DNA of 64,000 nucleotides from Brumimicrobium glaciale (lineage in GTDB: Bacteria > Bacteroidota > Bacteroidia > Flavobacteriales_D > Crocinitomicaceae). Position 1 is the stretch's first letter, and each line of letters starts with the position of its first letter. Where the stretch lies: assembly GCF_004152935.1 (NCBI RefSeq), contig NZ_SETE01000004.1, positions 248,001 to 312,000 of the forward strand, read 5' to 3'. Of this stretch, positions 18,267 through 27,719 are shown one piece after another. Under the pieces are notes generated by a model. The model made no database searches. It had not been told where the DNA came from and saw only the letters and a program-made list of their open reading frames with translations. The translations under genes and the position numbers were made by a program.

Positions 18267-19455
18267 TCTAAACGATTCTTTCAACTCACTCAAATCCTAC
18301 TGCGAAAAAGAAAACTTCGCAGGTTGGGATCCTTATGACGGCTTAAATTCCAAAATTTTCAGAGCAACACCTTTGAAAAAATGGGATTTAGCTCGTTTAG
18401 CTTGGATTCAAGGATTTAAACGCAGTCCAATCAACTTTAGAAAGTTATTGATGGTTCCTAAACAACATAATGCCAAGGGAATCGGATTATTTCTTAATGG
18501 ATATTGTAATCTGTATATCTTAGCTGAAAAAGGAGATACAAGTTTTGGTACAAAAGAAGAGATATTGATGCATATTCATGAATTAGCTGAGCTACTTTTG
18601 GAGATGCAAAACAAAGACTATTCTGGAGCATGCTGGGGATATAATTTCGATTGGCAAGCACGTCGTTTGTTTTTATTTCCAGCTCATACTCCTACTGTTG
18701 TTGCCACTTCGTTTTGTGTTACAGCTTTGTTGAGTGCATATGAAATAACAAAGAACAAGACGTATTTAGAAACTGCCCTATCTGCGGGAAATTTCATATT
18801 GAATGACCTGAACAGAACAGAATACAAATCTGGTTTCTTGTTCTCCTACTCTCCCTTAAACGGTAATAACACAGTGTTTAACGCAAGCTTGTTAGGTGGG
18901 AAAGTTTTAAGCCAATTGTACAGTTACAACAAAAACGAATTATATAGAGAAACAGCAGAAATAGCTGTGAGAACATGTGTAGAAGCTCAAAGTGAAGATG
19001 GTTCATGGATTTATGGAATGTTACCCGTTCAAACTTGGATCGACTCTTTCCATACAGGATATAATTTAGATGCCATTCAGACTTATCAAGATAAAACTGG
19101 AGACTTGCAATTCAATGAGAGTATAGAAAAAGGATTTAAATACTACATTGAAAACTTCTTTTTGGCAGACGGTACACCGAAATATTATCATGACAAAACC
19201 TATCCCATAGACATACATTGTCCGGGGCAGTTATTTGTCAATTTATGGATTAACAGAAAGTTTGAGGAGAATAAAGTATTAGCGGATTCAGTTTTCAATT
19301 GGGTAAGCAATAATATGCAAGACAAAAAAGGCTATTTCTATTATCAAGTAAAGGAAGGCATGAGTTCTAAAATACCGTATATGCGTTGGAGTAATGCTTT
19401 TATGTTTAATGCTATGAGTTATTTGTTGCTGGAAGAAAAACAAGTAACTAATTAA
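18256..19455 (+). CDS. alpha/alpha-toroid (six-hairpin) protein of polysaccharide loci
   Basis: A protein of about 399 aa (404 aa if the ATG at 18241 is used). It has repeated helix-pair stretches with aromatic-rich turns such as CWGYNFDWQAR, VEAQSEDGSWIYG and IDSFHTGYNLDAI, the look of six-hairpin glycosidases and epimerases. Similar proteins follow bi-domain oxidoreductases in other polysaccharide loci and are often labelled, without support, as aminolevulinate dehydratase. There is no signal peptide, so it probably acts in the cytoplasm, perhaps on a lipid-linked or uronic-acid intermediate. It overlaps the preceding stop, so the two are likely coupled. The function is unproven. Confidence 0.65.
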   Translation: MQSNLNDSFNSLKSYCEKENFAGWDPYDGLNSKIFRATPLKKWDLARLAWIQGFKRSPINFRKLLMVPKQHNAKGIGLFLNGYCNLYILAEKGDTSFGTKEEILMHIHELAELLLEMQNKDYSGACWGYNFDWQARRLFLFPAHTPTVVATSFCVTALLSAYEITKNKTYLETALSAGNFILNDLNRTEYKSGFLFSYSPLNGNNTVFNASLLGGKVLSQLYSYNKNELYRETAEIAVRTCVEAQSEDGSWIYGMLPVQTWIDSFHTGYNLDAIQTYQDKTGDLQFNESIEKGFKYYIENFFLADGTPKYYHDKTYPIDIHCPGQLFVNLWINRKFEENKVLADSVFNWVSNNMQDKKGYFYYQVKEGMSSKIPYMRWSNAFMFNAMSYLLLEEKQVTN

Positions 19456-19549
19456 CTCTAGAAGCCTCCTCCCCCTTGTCCCCCTCCAAAGGGGGAAGTG
19501 AAAAGATAACTTCACTTTTTAAATCTACTAAGCATACAGCAATAATAAA

Positions 19550-20248
19550 ATGATCTATAAAGAACTCAACGGAGTAAAAACATACGCTCCACAGTCACGT
19601 GAGCAATTAATTTCCTATGCTTTTAAAAACAAGTCTATTCTTGTTGCTATCAATGCTGAAAAGATTCTTCATGCAACTGACGAATCAAGAAACATCATCA
19701 ATCGTAACTTAGGTTATCCAGATGGTGTTGGTGCTGTTTGGGCATTGGAAAGTAAAGGATGTGAAAGCGTAGTAAAGATTCCTGGTTGTGAATTATGGTT
19801 AGATATTGTTCAACAATACCAAGACACCGAATCTTTTTATTTGGTTGGAGGTAAAGAAGAAATAATTCAAAAAACTGTTTCTCAATTAAAGACAGATTAT
19901 CCTAAAATCACTATAGCTAATTTCAGAAATGGTTACATAAAGACTGAAGCAGAAAAACAAGAATTAATTAAAGATATCCTTGAAAAGAAACCTTCTATTA
20001 TTTTTATAGCATTAGGTTCTCCCAAACAAGAAATGTTAATGGAAGAGATTCAACAAAAACATCCAGCACTATACCAAGGTTTAGGTGGAAGTTTTGATGT
20101 GTACACTGGGAGCGTTGATCGTGCTCCAAATTGGTGGGTCAACAACAATTTAGAATGGGCCTATCGTTTAGTTAAGCAACCAAGTAGAATAAAAAGACAA
20201 ATTCACTTAGTGAGGTTTTTCGCACTATTGAAAATGGGGAAACTATAA
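19550..20248 (+). CDS. WecG/TagA/CpsF family glycosyltransferase
   Basis: A 232-aa GT26 enzyme. Signature segments are LGYPDGVGAVW (the conserved D of the active site), FYLVGGKEEI, FIALGSPKQEM and GVGGSFDV-like GLGGSFDVYTGSVDRAP. Family members (WecG, TagA) add N-acetylmannosamine or its uronic acid to undecaprenyl-diphosphate-GlcNAc on the cytoplasmic membrane face. The UDP-GlcNAc 2-epimerase gene follows directly, which would supply the ManNAc donor, so an early ManNAc-type step is likely. It starts at the ATG at 19550. Confidence 0.9.
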   Translation: MIYKELNGVKTYAPQSREQLISYAFKNKSILVAINAEKILHATDESRNIINRNLGYPDGVGAVWALESKGCESVVKIPGCELWLDIVQQYQDTESFYLVGGKEEIIQKTVSQLKTDYPKITIANFRNGYIKTEAEKQELIKDILEKKPSIIFIALGSPKQEMLMEEIQQKHPALYQGLGGSFDVYTGSVDRAPNWWVNNNLEWAYRLVKQPSRIKRQIHLVRFFALLKMGKL

Positions 20249-20319
20249 ATCTAAACTATCATAATAGAAATATTAGGTTTAAATAGCCTTATAGCTTAAA
20301 AATCAAAAAAATAAACAAC

Positions 20320-21414
20320 ATGTTAAACATCACAATAATAGCAGGTGCACGACCAAACTTCGTAAAAGTTGCGCCAATTATAAAAGCCATTAATTCGTCT
20401 AAATCTAATGGGAATTCAATCGATTTTAGATTGGTCCACACAGGACAACACTATGACAAAAAAATGTCAGGTAGTTTCTTTGATCAATTGGGAATACCAG
20501 AGCCAAATGCAAATTTAGCTGTTGGAAGTGGAACACAGGCGGAGCAAACCGGCAATATCATGGTTCGTTTTGAGGAAGAATTGTTAGCAAATCCTTGCGA
20601 TATTGTTTTAGTTGTTGGAGATGTAACTTCAACAATGGCGTGCAGTATTACCGCTAAGAAATTAAATATCCAAGTTATACACGTAGAAGCGGGAATTCGT
20701 TCATGGGATTTAAGTATGCCTGAGGAAATCAATAGAATGATTACAGATTCTATCACAGATCATTTCTTCACTACCTCAGAGTTGGCCAATGAAAATTTGA
20801 GAAAAACAGGAGTAAAGGAAGAACGTATTCACTTTGTTGGAAACACAATGATAGACACCTTACTTTCTCAGCGTCCCCACTTCCTAAAACCGCCAGTTTG
20901 GGATGAATTAGGACTCCAAGAAAACGAATATTTGGTGATGACACTTCACCGACCAGCTAATGTTGATGAAGAAGAAAAGCTTAAAGATTTAATGGATGAA
21001 ATCGTTAAGCATTCAAATGAATTGCCTTTAATATTCCCAGTACATCCAAGAACAGCTAAAATCTTAAACAATTTAGGTGTATCGCATCCACGTTTGCACA
21101 TGGTAGAACCATTAAGCTATTTAGAATTTAACTATTTGGTAGAGAAAGCAAAAGCAGTTGTAACAGATTCAGGAGGAATAACAGAAGAAGCATCAATCAT
21201 GAATGTTCCATGTATGACCTTAAGAGACAATACAGAACGTCCAGAAACAATGGAATTAGGAACCAACGAATTAATTGGAACTAATCCAGATGCAATTGCA
21301 CCAGCAATGGAAAAATTGTTTAGTGGTAACTGGAAGGAAGTACAAGAAATTCCAATGTGGGATGGAAAGACTTCTGGAAGAATTGTAGAAAAATTACTAG
21401 AAATTTATGGATAA
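20320..21414 (+). CDS. wecB: non-hydrolysing UDP-N-acetylglucosamine 2-epimerase
   Basis: A 364-aa cytosolic enzyme that interconverts UDP-GlcNAc and UDP-ManNAc. Conserved segments are AGARPNFVKVAPI at the N-terminus, HTGQHYDKKMS, VIHVEAGIRSWD, PVHPRT and DSGGITEEA, all typical of WecB/MnaA. It is last in the polysaccharide block and pairs logically with the WecG-like transferase before it. A strong hairpin terminator lies about 210 bp downstream (21622-21650). It starts at the ATG at 20320. Confidence 0.93.
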   Translation: MLNITIIAGARPNFVKVAPIIKAINSSKSNGNSIDFRLVHTGQHYDKKMSGSFFDQLGIPEPNANLAVGSGTQAEQTGNIMVRFEEELLANPCDIVLVVGDVTSTMACSITAKKLNIQVIHVEAGIRSWDLSMPEEINRMITDSITDHFFTTSELANENLRKTGVKEERIHFVGNTMIDTLLSQRPHFLKPPVWDELGLQENEYLVMTLHRPANVDEEEKLKDLMDEIVKHSNELPLIFPVHPRTAKILNNLGVSHPRLHMVEPLSYLEFNYLVEKAKAVVTDSGGITEEASIMNVPCMTLRDNTERPETMELGTNELIGTNPDAIAPAMEKLFSGNWKEVQEIPMWDGKTSGRIVEKLLEIYG

Positions 21415-21621
21415 ATAGTAGGGAGTATACCGATAAAAATCGGCACAGGTTGAGGAGGGAGTATCGAGGCGATAAACCAAGTTTGTTTTAAACATTTAAA
21501 ATGTACTTATAGTTCATTTATTCGATTCAAAACAAACTAAATTAATCAGTAAAAGATTTTGGGTATTTAGTATTGAGGCGAATATCCAAGCCATTACTTT
21601 CCATTCAAACATTTAGAATTT

Positions 21622-21650
21622 AAAAGAACGCAAATTTGCGTTCTTTTTTG
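21622..21650 (+). terminator. rho-independent terminator of the polysaccharide locus
   Basis: Perfect inverted repeat AAGAACGCAAATTTGCGTTCTT followed by a T run. It marks the likely end of the long operon after wecB. Confidence 0.85.
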
Positions 21651-21727
21651 GTTTACAATATGCTCAAAACCCCAGCGGGGTGGTGTATGTCACCATAGTA
21701 TGCAATGCTATGTTTTCATATCCTTCG

Positions 21728-21811
21728 GCTTAGGGATAGCAGCGGCATCCTTTTTATTACCGCGAGTTTTTTAACTCGTTGTAATAAAAAGATACAGCGG
21801 AAAGCCCGACC
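21728..21811 (+). ncRNA. candidate structured RNA element, copy 1 (flavobacterial repeat, possibly Flavo-1-like)
   Basis: The pattern is TAGGGATAGCAGCGGCATCC, a T-run, a hairpin (TTACCGCGAGTT / AACTCGTTGTAA), an A-run with AAAAAGATACAGCGGAAAGCCC, and GACC. GGGAT...ATCC and CTTTTT...AAAAAG pair around the hairpin. This AGCGGCAT/AGCGGAAAGC arrangement recurs between genes across Flavobacteriia and looks like a conserved RNA. The link to the Rfam Flavo-1 motif is from memory and unchecked. Confidence 0.5.
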
Positions 21812-22018
21812 TGATTTTATTGGAGTTTACGGAGAGAAAATTAGGAAAGCCCCGAATAAATCAGAGTGAGAAACAGAATGAGAATGAAGAAAAAGATCAT
21901 CCTATATCCCTTAAGCTCTCCCTTTAACATAATCGAAGACCTACTCTTTAAATAAAAACCCCAGCGGGGTGGTGTATGTCACCATAGTATGCAATGCTAT
22001 GTTTTCATATCCTTCGGC

Positions 22019-22100
22019 TTAGGGATAGCAGCGGCATCCTTTTTATTACCGCGAGTTTTTTAACTCGTGGTAATAAAAAGATATAGCGGAAAGCCCGACC
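22019..22100 (+). ncRNA. candidate structured RNA element, copy 2
   Basis: Second copy of the element at 21728-21811 with a better-paired apical hairpin (ATTACCGCGAGTT / AACTCGTGGTAAT, one G-T pair). The change TT to GG restores pairing with the CC of the 5' arm. Confidence 0.5.
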
Positions 22101-22409
22101 TTATTTTCTTGGAGTTTACGGAGAGAAAATTAGGGAAGCCCCAAATAAATCAGAGTGAGAAACAGTACCGATAATTATCGGTAGAGAATGAAGAAAAAGA
22201 TCATCCTATATCCCTTAAGCTCTCCCTTTAACATAATCGAAGACCTACTCTTTAAATGAAACTCCATCAGCTGACGGGTGATGAATTTCGCCATAGTATG
22301 GAATGCTATGATTTCATAAAAAAATCTCTTCTCCGCGAACCTCCGCCCCTCCGCGAATCACATTCGGCAAGCTCAGTGCAGCGCTCTACGTAATTTTTCA
22401 TTTTTCATT

Positions 22410-23690
22410 TTATTCCCCATAAATCAAATACCCTTCTCTCACCCCCTTAAACTCCTCCAACCCAACTTTCCAACTCTCTCTAATCTCCGCTTCACTCTTC
22501 CCACCAATAATATCCTTGCGCAACTCATCAGTCCCCGCCAAAATATCAAACCAACGATTTTTCGTTATAAAGAACCCTTCCGATCCCATTGCTTTATAAG
22601 CCATAATCAACCATTGAATTTCCAATTGATTAATCTTTCTATTTCCTGTATCGTTTTTATCTGGAGTTCCATGATCATGTAAATCCATTCCATAACAAAC
22701 TTGATTTTTTAACTTCGGGTCTTTCGCTCCGTAACTCGGAACAGGCGTAAAACTATAAGTAAAGCCTTCTTTTCCTTTCAAATCAGGGTGACCAAAGACT
22801 TCAAACGGGGTTTCTGTTCCTCTTCCTACACTTAAAATCGTTCCTTCGAATAAACACAAGCCAGGATAGAGTTGAATTGCAGCGTCACTTCTTAAATTTG
22901 GCGAGGGCGAAACAGGCAATGAATACGGCATATTTCTATCGTAATTCAAGCACGAAACAACTGTCAATTTAGCTTGAATTTCGTTTTTTAGCCATTTTTC
23001 ACCATTGATCATTTTTGCAATTTCACCGACTGTCATTCCGTGAACTATTGGAATTGGATGCATTCCCACAAAAGATTCATATCCTTTTTTACGAATCGGG
23101 CCATCTACATAATGTCCATTTGGATTGGGTCTATCTAACACCACAACTTCTATGTTATTCTCCGCGGCTGCTTCAATGATGTAATGCAAAGTTGAAATGT
23201 ACGTATAGAAACGCGCTCCGACATCTTGCAAGTCAAAAACCAAAACTTCGATTCCTTCTAATTGTGCCGCGCTTGGTTTTTTATTACTTCCATAAATAGA
23301 AACGATTGTCAAGCCTGTTTTTGGATCTTTATCTGTCGCTACATGTTCACCAGCATCCGCATCTCCACGAAAACCATGTTCTGGTGAATAGACCTTAACT
23401 ACATTAATTCCACTTGAAATTAGTCTGTCAACCAAGTGGGTTTCTCCCACTCTACTCGTTTGATTTCCTACAATTCCAACCTTTTTATTTGCTAAAAGCG
23501 TTTTTATAAGATCGATTTGTTCAGCGCCAACGACAAGTTTCTCTGACTGCTGATCTATGGCCTTTTTTAAGGTATCTTCTGATTTCTCAACTTGATTTGG
23601 CGTAATGATTTCTTGTGCTGGCAAATTGCTTTGACAAGAAACGATGAAAAACACAAAAAAACTTTTTAGGAACAGACGCAATGAGTACAT
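22410..23690 (-). CDS. DUF1343 lipoprotein, NamZ-like exo-beta-N-acetylmuramidase
   Basis: About 426 aa from the ATG at 23690. The N-terminus is a lipoprotein signal, with a hydrophobic FLKSFFVFFIV run and lipobox Cys at C19. Conserved DUF1343 segments follow: VGIVGNQTSRV, KVYSPEHGFRGDADAGE, LVFDLQDVGARFYTYIST, VVLDRPNPNG and LPVSPSPNLRS. Family knowledge: NamZ enzymes remove terminal MurNAc from peptidoglycan fragments, and many Bacteroidota members are exported. The longer frame to 23780 would add an implausible hydrophobic leader overlapping the divergent gene. Only about 21 bp separate it from the FtsX-like gene on the other strand, so promoters must overlap or lie inside the genes. Confidence 0.85.
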   Translation of the reverse strand: MYSLRLFLKSFFVFFIVSCQSNLPAQEIITPNQVEKSEDTLKKAIDQQSEKLVVGAEQIDLIKTLLANKKVGIVGNQTSRVGETHLVDRLISSGINVVKVYSPEHGFRGDADAGEHVATDKDPKTGLTIVSIYGSNKKPSAAQLEGIEVLVFDLQDVGARFYTYISTLHYIIEAAAENNIEVVVLDRPNPNGHYVDGPIRKKGYESFVGMHPIPIVHGMTVGEIAKMINGEKWLKNEIQAKLTVVSCLNYDRNMPYSLPVSPSPNLRSDAAIQLYPGLCLFEGTILSVGRGTETPFEVFGHPDLKGKEGFTYSFTPVPSYGAKDPKLKNQVCYGMDLHDHGTPDKNDTGNRKINQLEIQWLIMAYKAMGSEGFFITKNRWFDILAGTDELRKDIIGGKSEAEIRESWKVGLEEFKGVREGYLIYGE

Positions 23691-23711
23691 TAGCAAGCAT
23701 TTTAAGATATT

Positions 23712-25412
23712 GTGAATAAAATCTATTACATAGCAAAGAAAATCCATAAAGGGAAAGGCGAAGATAAAAAAGTTTCGCAACCCATCACGCGAATTGCTCG
23801 CCTGAGTATTATATTGGCTATGGTCATCAATATCATAACCCTAGCTGTGGTTACGGGATTTCAGAACAAGGTCAAAGATAAGGTAATTGGTTTTGGTTCG
23901 CACGCTACAATTGTTAAAGCTGGTGAAAATTCTACTTTTGAAACGGCGCCTATTGTCTACAGTGATTCATTGGAAATGGCGGTAAGAAACATTCAAGGGG
24001 TTAAAAACATTCAACCATTTGCCTATAAACCTGCTTTATTACAGTCGGATCCTGATACCAATCGCTATAATGTGAACGGAATTGATACTTTCCAAGTGCA
24101 ACAAGAAATTCATGGAATTGTCATGAAAGGTGTGGGTAAGACTTACGATTGGACTTTTTTTGAATCGCATTTAATTGAAGGTATTGTTCCAAATGTTAGA
24201 GACAGTATCCCGCATGATGAAATCATTGTTTCCTCCCAAGTTGCAAAGAATCTTGGAATTGAAGTTGGCGAAGATGTGAGTGTATTTTTCGTAAAAGCAA
24301 CTCCTGTAAAGTTAAAATATAAAGTTTCAGGAATTTTTAAAACTGGCCTTCAAGAATTCGACGAACAAGTTGTAATTGGCGATATGAGAAGTGTTCAGCG
24401 CTTAAATGATTGGGGAATTCAAACTGCAATTCGAGTAGCTGACACGATTACGGATGATGGACAATTTGTTATTTATGCAGATGCCAGAGGTGGAAATGGA
24501 AACTACCGTCACGATTGGGGAAAAGGCTTCGAAAATGCGTATGGTTTTACTTATTGTGATGTTAAAGACACTGTAATTCGACTAATTAGTTCAGATTATT
24601 ATTCTTTTGTAGACGGTTTTGGAGAATTGAATTCTATTCCTGACACTGCATATTTGAGCATAAAAGTCGAAGGAAATAAATATTTGCCTTGTTTTCCTAA
24701 AGACTTAGAAATGGGGCAAATTCAAAAAGAGTTTTTAAATAAATCAGGAACGAAATTCGCAATTAATATCAAAGGTGGAAAACGTGTTATTTTTGAATAT
24801 AAAGACGGAAGAGGAAGTCACCAAAATTACATTGGCGGATATGAAGTTGAGGTGAATAATTTCGCTAAACTGGATGAAATAGCGGATAATATAAAACGTG
24901 CGATTTACTTTCAAGATACAGATGAACAAATAGAATATCGCGTGCGCACAATCTCAGAAGATCAACAAGAGATATTCTTGTGGTTGGATTTCCTAAATTT
25001 GAATGTGATTATCATTTTGGTTCTCATGTTATTGATCAGTACAATTAACATGGGTTCAGGACTATTGGTTTTAATCATCACAAAAACACAATTAATTGGA
25101 TTGTTAAAAGCAATAGGAACGAACAATTGGGACATAAGAAAATTGTTTCTATATCAAGCGGTATTTATTATCCTACGTGCTGTCATTATTGGAAATGTGG
25201 TTGGAATTGGATTGTGTTTATTGCAAGATTATTTCACAATTATCCCATTGAATCCTGAGGTTTATTATTTAGATGCTGTTCCAGTGGAATTGAACTTTTG
25301 GCATATTGGATTATTGAATATAGGAACTATTGTTTTGTGCACCGCCGCTTTGATTATTCCTTCGTATGTGGTGACGAAGATCTCGCCTATCAAGGCTTTG
25401 AAGTTTGATTAG
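23712..25412 (+). CDS. FtsX/LolE-like ABC transporter permease
   Basis: A 566-aa inner-membrane protein. An N-terminal membrane helix (RLSIILAMVINIITLAVVTGF), a long periplasmic MacB-like domain (about residues 60-420), and three C-terminal helices (VIIILVLMLLISTINMGSGL onward, including the LIGLLKAIGTNNWDIRKLF cytoplasmic loop) give the FtsX permease layout. LolC/LolE-type members extract lipoproteins from the inner membrane; others export small molecules or signal to hydrolases. No ATPase gene is adjacent, so the partner must be encoded elsewhere. The start is a GTG at 23712, giving MNKIYYIAKKI. It ends just before the long repeat array. Confidence 0.85.
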   Translation: MNKIYYIAKKIHKGKGEDKKVSQPITRIARLSIILAMVINIITLAVVTGFQNKVKDKVIGFGSHATIVKAGENSTFETAPIVYSDSLEMAVRNIQGVKNIQPFAYKPALLQSDPDTNRYNVNGIDTFQVQQEIHGIVMKGVGKTYDWTFFESHLIEGIVPNVRDSIPHDEIIVSSQVAKNLGIEVGEDVSVFFVKATPVKLKYKVSGIFKTGLQEFDEQVVIGDMRSVQRLNDWGIQTAIRVADTITDDGQFVIYADARGGNGNYRHDWGKGFENAYGFTYCDVKDTVIRLISSDYYSFVDGFGELNSIPDTAYLSIKVEGNKYLPCFPKDLEMGQIQKEFLNKSGTKFAINIKGGKRVIFEYKDGRGSHQNYIGGYEVEVNNFAKLDEIADNIKRAIYFQDTDEQIEYRVRTISEDQQEIFLWLDFLNLNVIIILVLMLLISTINMGSGLLVLIITKTQLIGLLKAIGTNNWDIRKLFLYQAVFIILRAVIIGNVVGIGLCLLQDYFTIIPLNPEVYYLDAVPVELNFWHIGLLNIGTIVLCTAALIIPSYVVTKISPIKALKFD

Positions 25413-25419
25413 ATAAAAA

Positions 25420-27330
25420 GGGATTCCTCAATGTAAGTCTTAATTCCTAAGAAAAAGTATTCCTTCTTAGACCAATAAAAAAGGGATTCCTCAATGTTGT
25501 GCATTTTCGGAATGACTGAGGAAACTCTTTTTTGGTTACTCCTTATTGTAGATGTTAACTCTAAGAAAATGTATTCACTTTTCAGACTAGTAAAAAAGGG
25601 ATTCCTCAATGCTGTGCATTTTCGGAATGACAGTCGGTTGGGTAGTTTATTGGGAAAGAGGTGCAAAAGCGAAGCTTTTGCACCTCTTTCCCACCCCACT
25701 CAAACACCACATTGTCATTCCGGATGGAGTGAAACGACTGAGGAATCTCTTTTTTGGTTTACTCCTTATTGTAGATGTTAACCCTAAGAAAATGAATTCA
25801 CTTTTCAGACTAGTAAAAAAGGAATTCCTCAATGCTGTGCATTTTCGGAATGACAGTCGGTTGGGTAGTTTTTGTGAGAAAGTAGATAAAGCTTCGCTTT
25901 TTCTGCTTTCTCACACCTCAAAAAAATACATATTGTCATTCCGGATGGAGTAAAACGACTGAGGAATCTCTTTTTTGGTTTGTTCCTATTGTAGATGGTA
26001 ATCCTAAAAAAACACTTTCACTTTTCAGACTAGTAAAAAAGGAATTCCTCAATGCTTTGCATTTTCGGAATGACAGTAGGTTGGGTCTTTTTTTGTGAGA
26101 AAGTAGATAAAGCTTCGCTTTTTCTGCTTTCTCACACCTCAAAAAAATACATATTGTCATTCCGATGGAGTAAAACGACTGAGGAATCTCTTTTTTGGTT
26201 TGTTCCTATTGTAGATGGTAATCCTAAAAAAACACTTTCGCCTTTCAGACTAGTAAAAAAGGGATTCCTCAATGCTGTGCATTTTCGGAATGACAGTCGG
26301 TTGGGTGGTTTTTTGTGATAAAGTAGAAAAAGCTTCGCTTTTTCTGCTTTATCACACCTCTAATAAATACACACTGTCATTCCGATGGAGTAAAACGACT
26401 GAGGAATCTCTTTTTTGGTTTGTTCCTATTGTAGATGGTAATCCTAAAAAAACACTTTCGCCTTTCAGACTAGTAAAAAAGGGATTCCTCAATGCTTTGC
26501 ATTTTCGGAATGACAGTAGGTTGGGTCGTTTTTGTGAGAAAGTAGAAAAAGCTTCGCTTTTTCTGCTTTCTCACACCTCTAATAAATACACACTGTCATT
26601 CCGATGGAGTAAAACGACTGAGGAATCTCTTTTTTGGTTACTCCTTATTGTAGATGTTAACCCTAAGAAAATGAATTCACTTTTCAGACTAGTAAAAAAG
26701 GAATTCCTCAATGCTGTGCATTTTCGGAATGACAGTCGGTTGGGTAGTTTATTGGTAAAGAGGTGCAAAAGCTTCGCTTTTGCACCTCTTTACCACCCCA
26801 CTCAAACGCCACATTGTCATTCCAGATGGAGTGAACCGACTGAGGAAACTCTTTTTTGGTTACTCCTTATTGTAGATGTTAACTCTAAGAAAATGTATTC
26901 ACTTTTCAGACTAGTAAAAAAGGGATGCCTCAATGCTGTGCATTTTCGGAATGACAGTCGGTTGGGTCGTTTATTGGGAGAGAGGTGCAAAAGCTTCGCT
27001 TTTGCACCTCTCTCCCACCCCACTTAAACACCACACTGTCATTCCGATGGAGTGAAACGACTGAGGAATCCCTTTTTTGGTTACTCCTTATTGCAGATGT
27101 TAACTCTAAGAAAATGTATTCACTTTTCAGACTAGTAAAAAAGGGATTCCTCAATGCTGTGCATTTTCGGAATGACAGTCGGTTGGGTAGTTTATTGGTA
27201 AAGAGGTGCAAAAGCTTCGCTTTTGCACCTCTTTACCACCCCACTCAAACACCACATTGTCATTCCAGATGGAGTGAACCGACTGAGGAAACTCTTTTTT
27301 GGTTACTCCTTATTGTAGATGTTAATGTTT
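25420..27330. repeat. array of ~220-bp nested palindromic repeats, left part
   Basis: Nine starts of the AAAAGGGATTCCTCAATG motif occur at about 25484, 25598, 25821, 26041, 26261, 26481, 26700, 26922 and 27143, so the period is 219-223 bp. Each full unit has an outer pair (GGGATTCCTCA / TGAGGAATC), a middle pair (CGGAATGACA / TGTCATTCCG), an inner 19-20-bp hairpin with loop GAA or TTC, and a roughly 60-bp linker ending in TTTTCAGACTAGTAAAAAA. Open frames running through it on both strands are repeat translations, not genes. Confidence 0.95.
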
Positions 27331-27416
27331 AGAAAATGACAAGGCAAACTTTTAATTTTAAAAAAGATAGAATATTTTATTTTTATGTTTTGATATTTAT
27401 TACTAACTTGATAAGT

Positions 27417-27719
27417 ATGAAAACCACTAAATTATATTTCACGTACATGTTGTCCAATTATAGTAATAAATTGCTTTATGTTGGATCTTCTAGTAATCTT
27501 TCACAAAGAGTTCATAGGCATAAGATCGGATACTTTGAAGGCCACACAAAGAAATACAACATTAATAGACTAATCTATTTTGAAACTTATACCTCAATTG
27601 ATGAGGCAATAAAAAGAGAACAACAGATTAAGAGTTATAATAGATCAAAAAAGAATAAACTTATAAATAAGGTGAATCCTCAGTGGAGAGAATTAGAAGC
27701 GCCCTTAAACAATTTCTAA
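27417..27719 (+). CDS. GIY-YIG nuclease family protein (UvrC-like, YhbQ type)
   Basis: A 100-aa single-domain protein. The GIY and YIG halves appear as FTYML (8-12) and LYVGSS (20-25), followed by the conserved Arg (R31 in LSQRVHRH) and the metal-binding Glu (E68 in KREQQIK), so the catalytic residues appear intact. The C-terminus is NPQWREL as in many Bacteroidota members. The ATG at 27417 is preferred over the longer frame from 27336, which would prepend a hydrophobic stretch lacking family similarity. It lies inside the palindromic repeat array, between units ending at about 27330 and restarting at about 27720. Family members nick or cleave DNA; the target here is unknown. Confidence 0.85.
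   Translation: MKTTKLYFTYMLSNYSNKLLYVGSSSNLSQRVHRHKIGYFEGHTKKYNINRLIYFETYTSIDEAIKREQQIKSYNRSKKNKLINKVNPQWRELEAPLNNF

Larger units (their letters stand above)
21666..22318. repeat. tandem duplication (289-bp period) with a third partial copy
   Basis: Bases from about 21666 repeat almost exactly from 21955 (offset 289). Both begin with AACCCCAGCGGGGTGGTG and include ACCATAGTATGCAATGCTATG. A third, degenerate start is at about 22258-22318 (CCATCAGCTGACGGGTGATG, CCATAGTATGGAATGCTATG). The rest of the 21415-22409 gap holds AT-rich sequence and no gene. Confidence 0.9.

Noticed and set aside
25494-27332. Several open frames of 60-250 codons on both strands in the 25-28 kb array
   Set aside because: They follow the 220-bp repeat period and translate the same repeat in frame; amino-acid patterns such as NAVHFRNDSRLG recur only because the DNA does.
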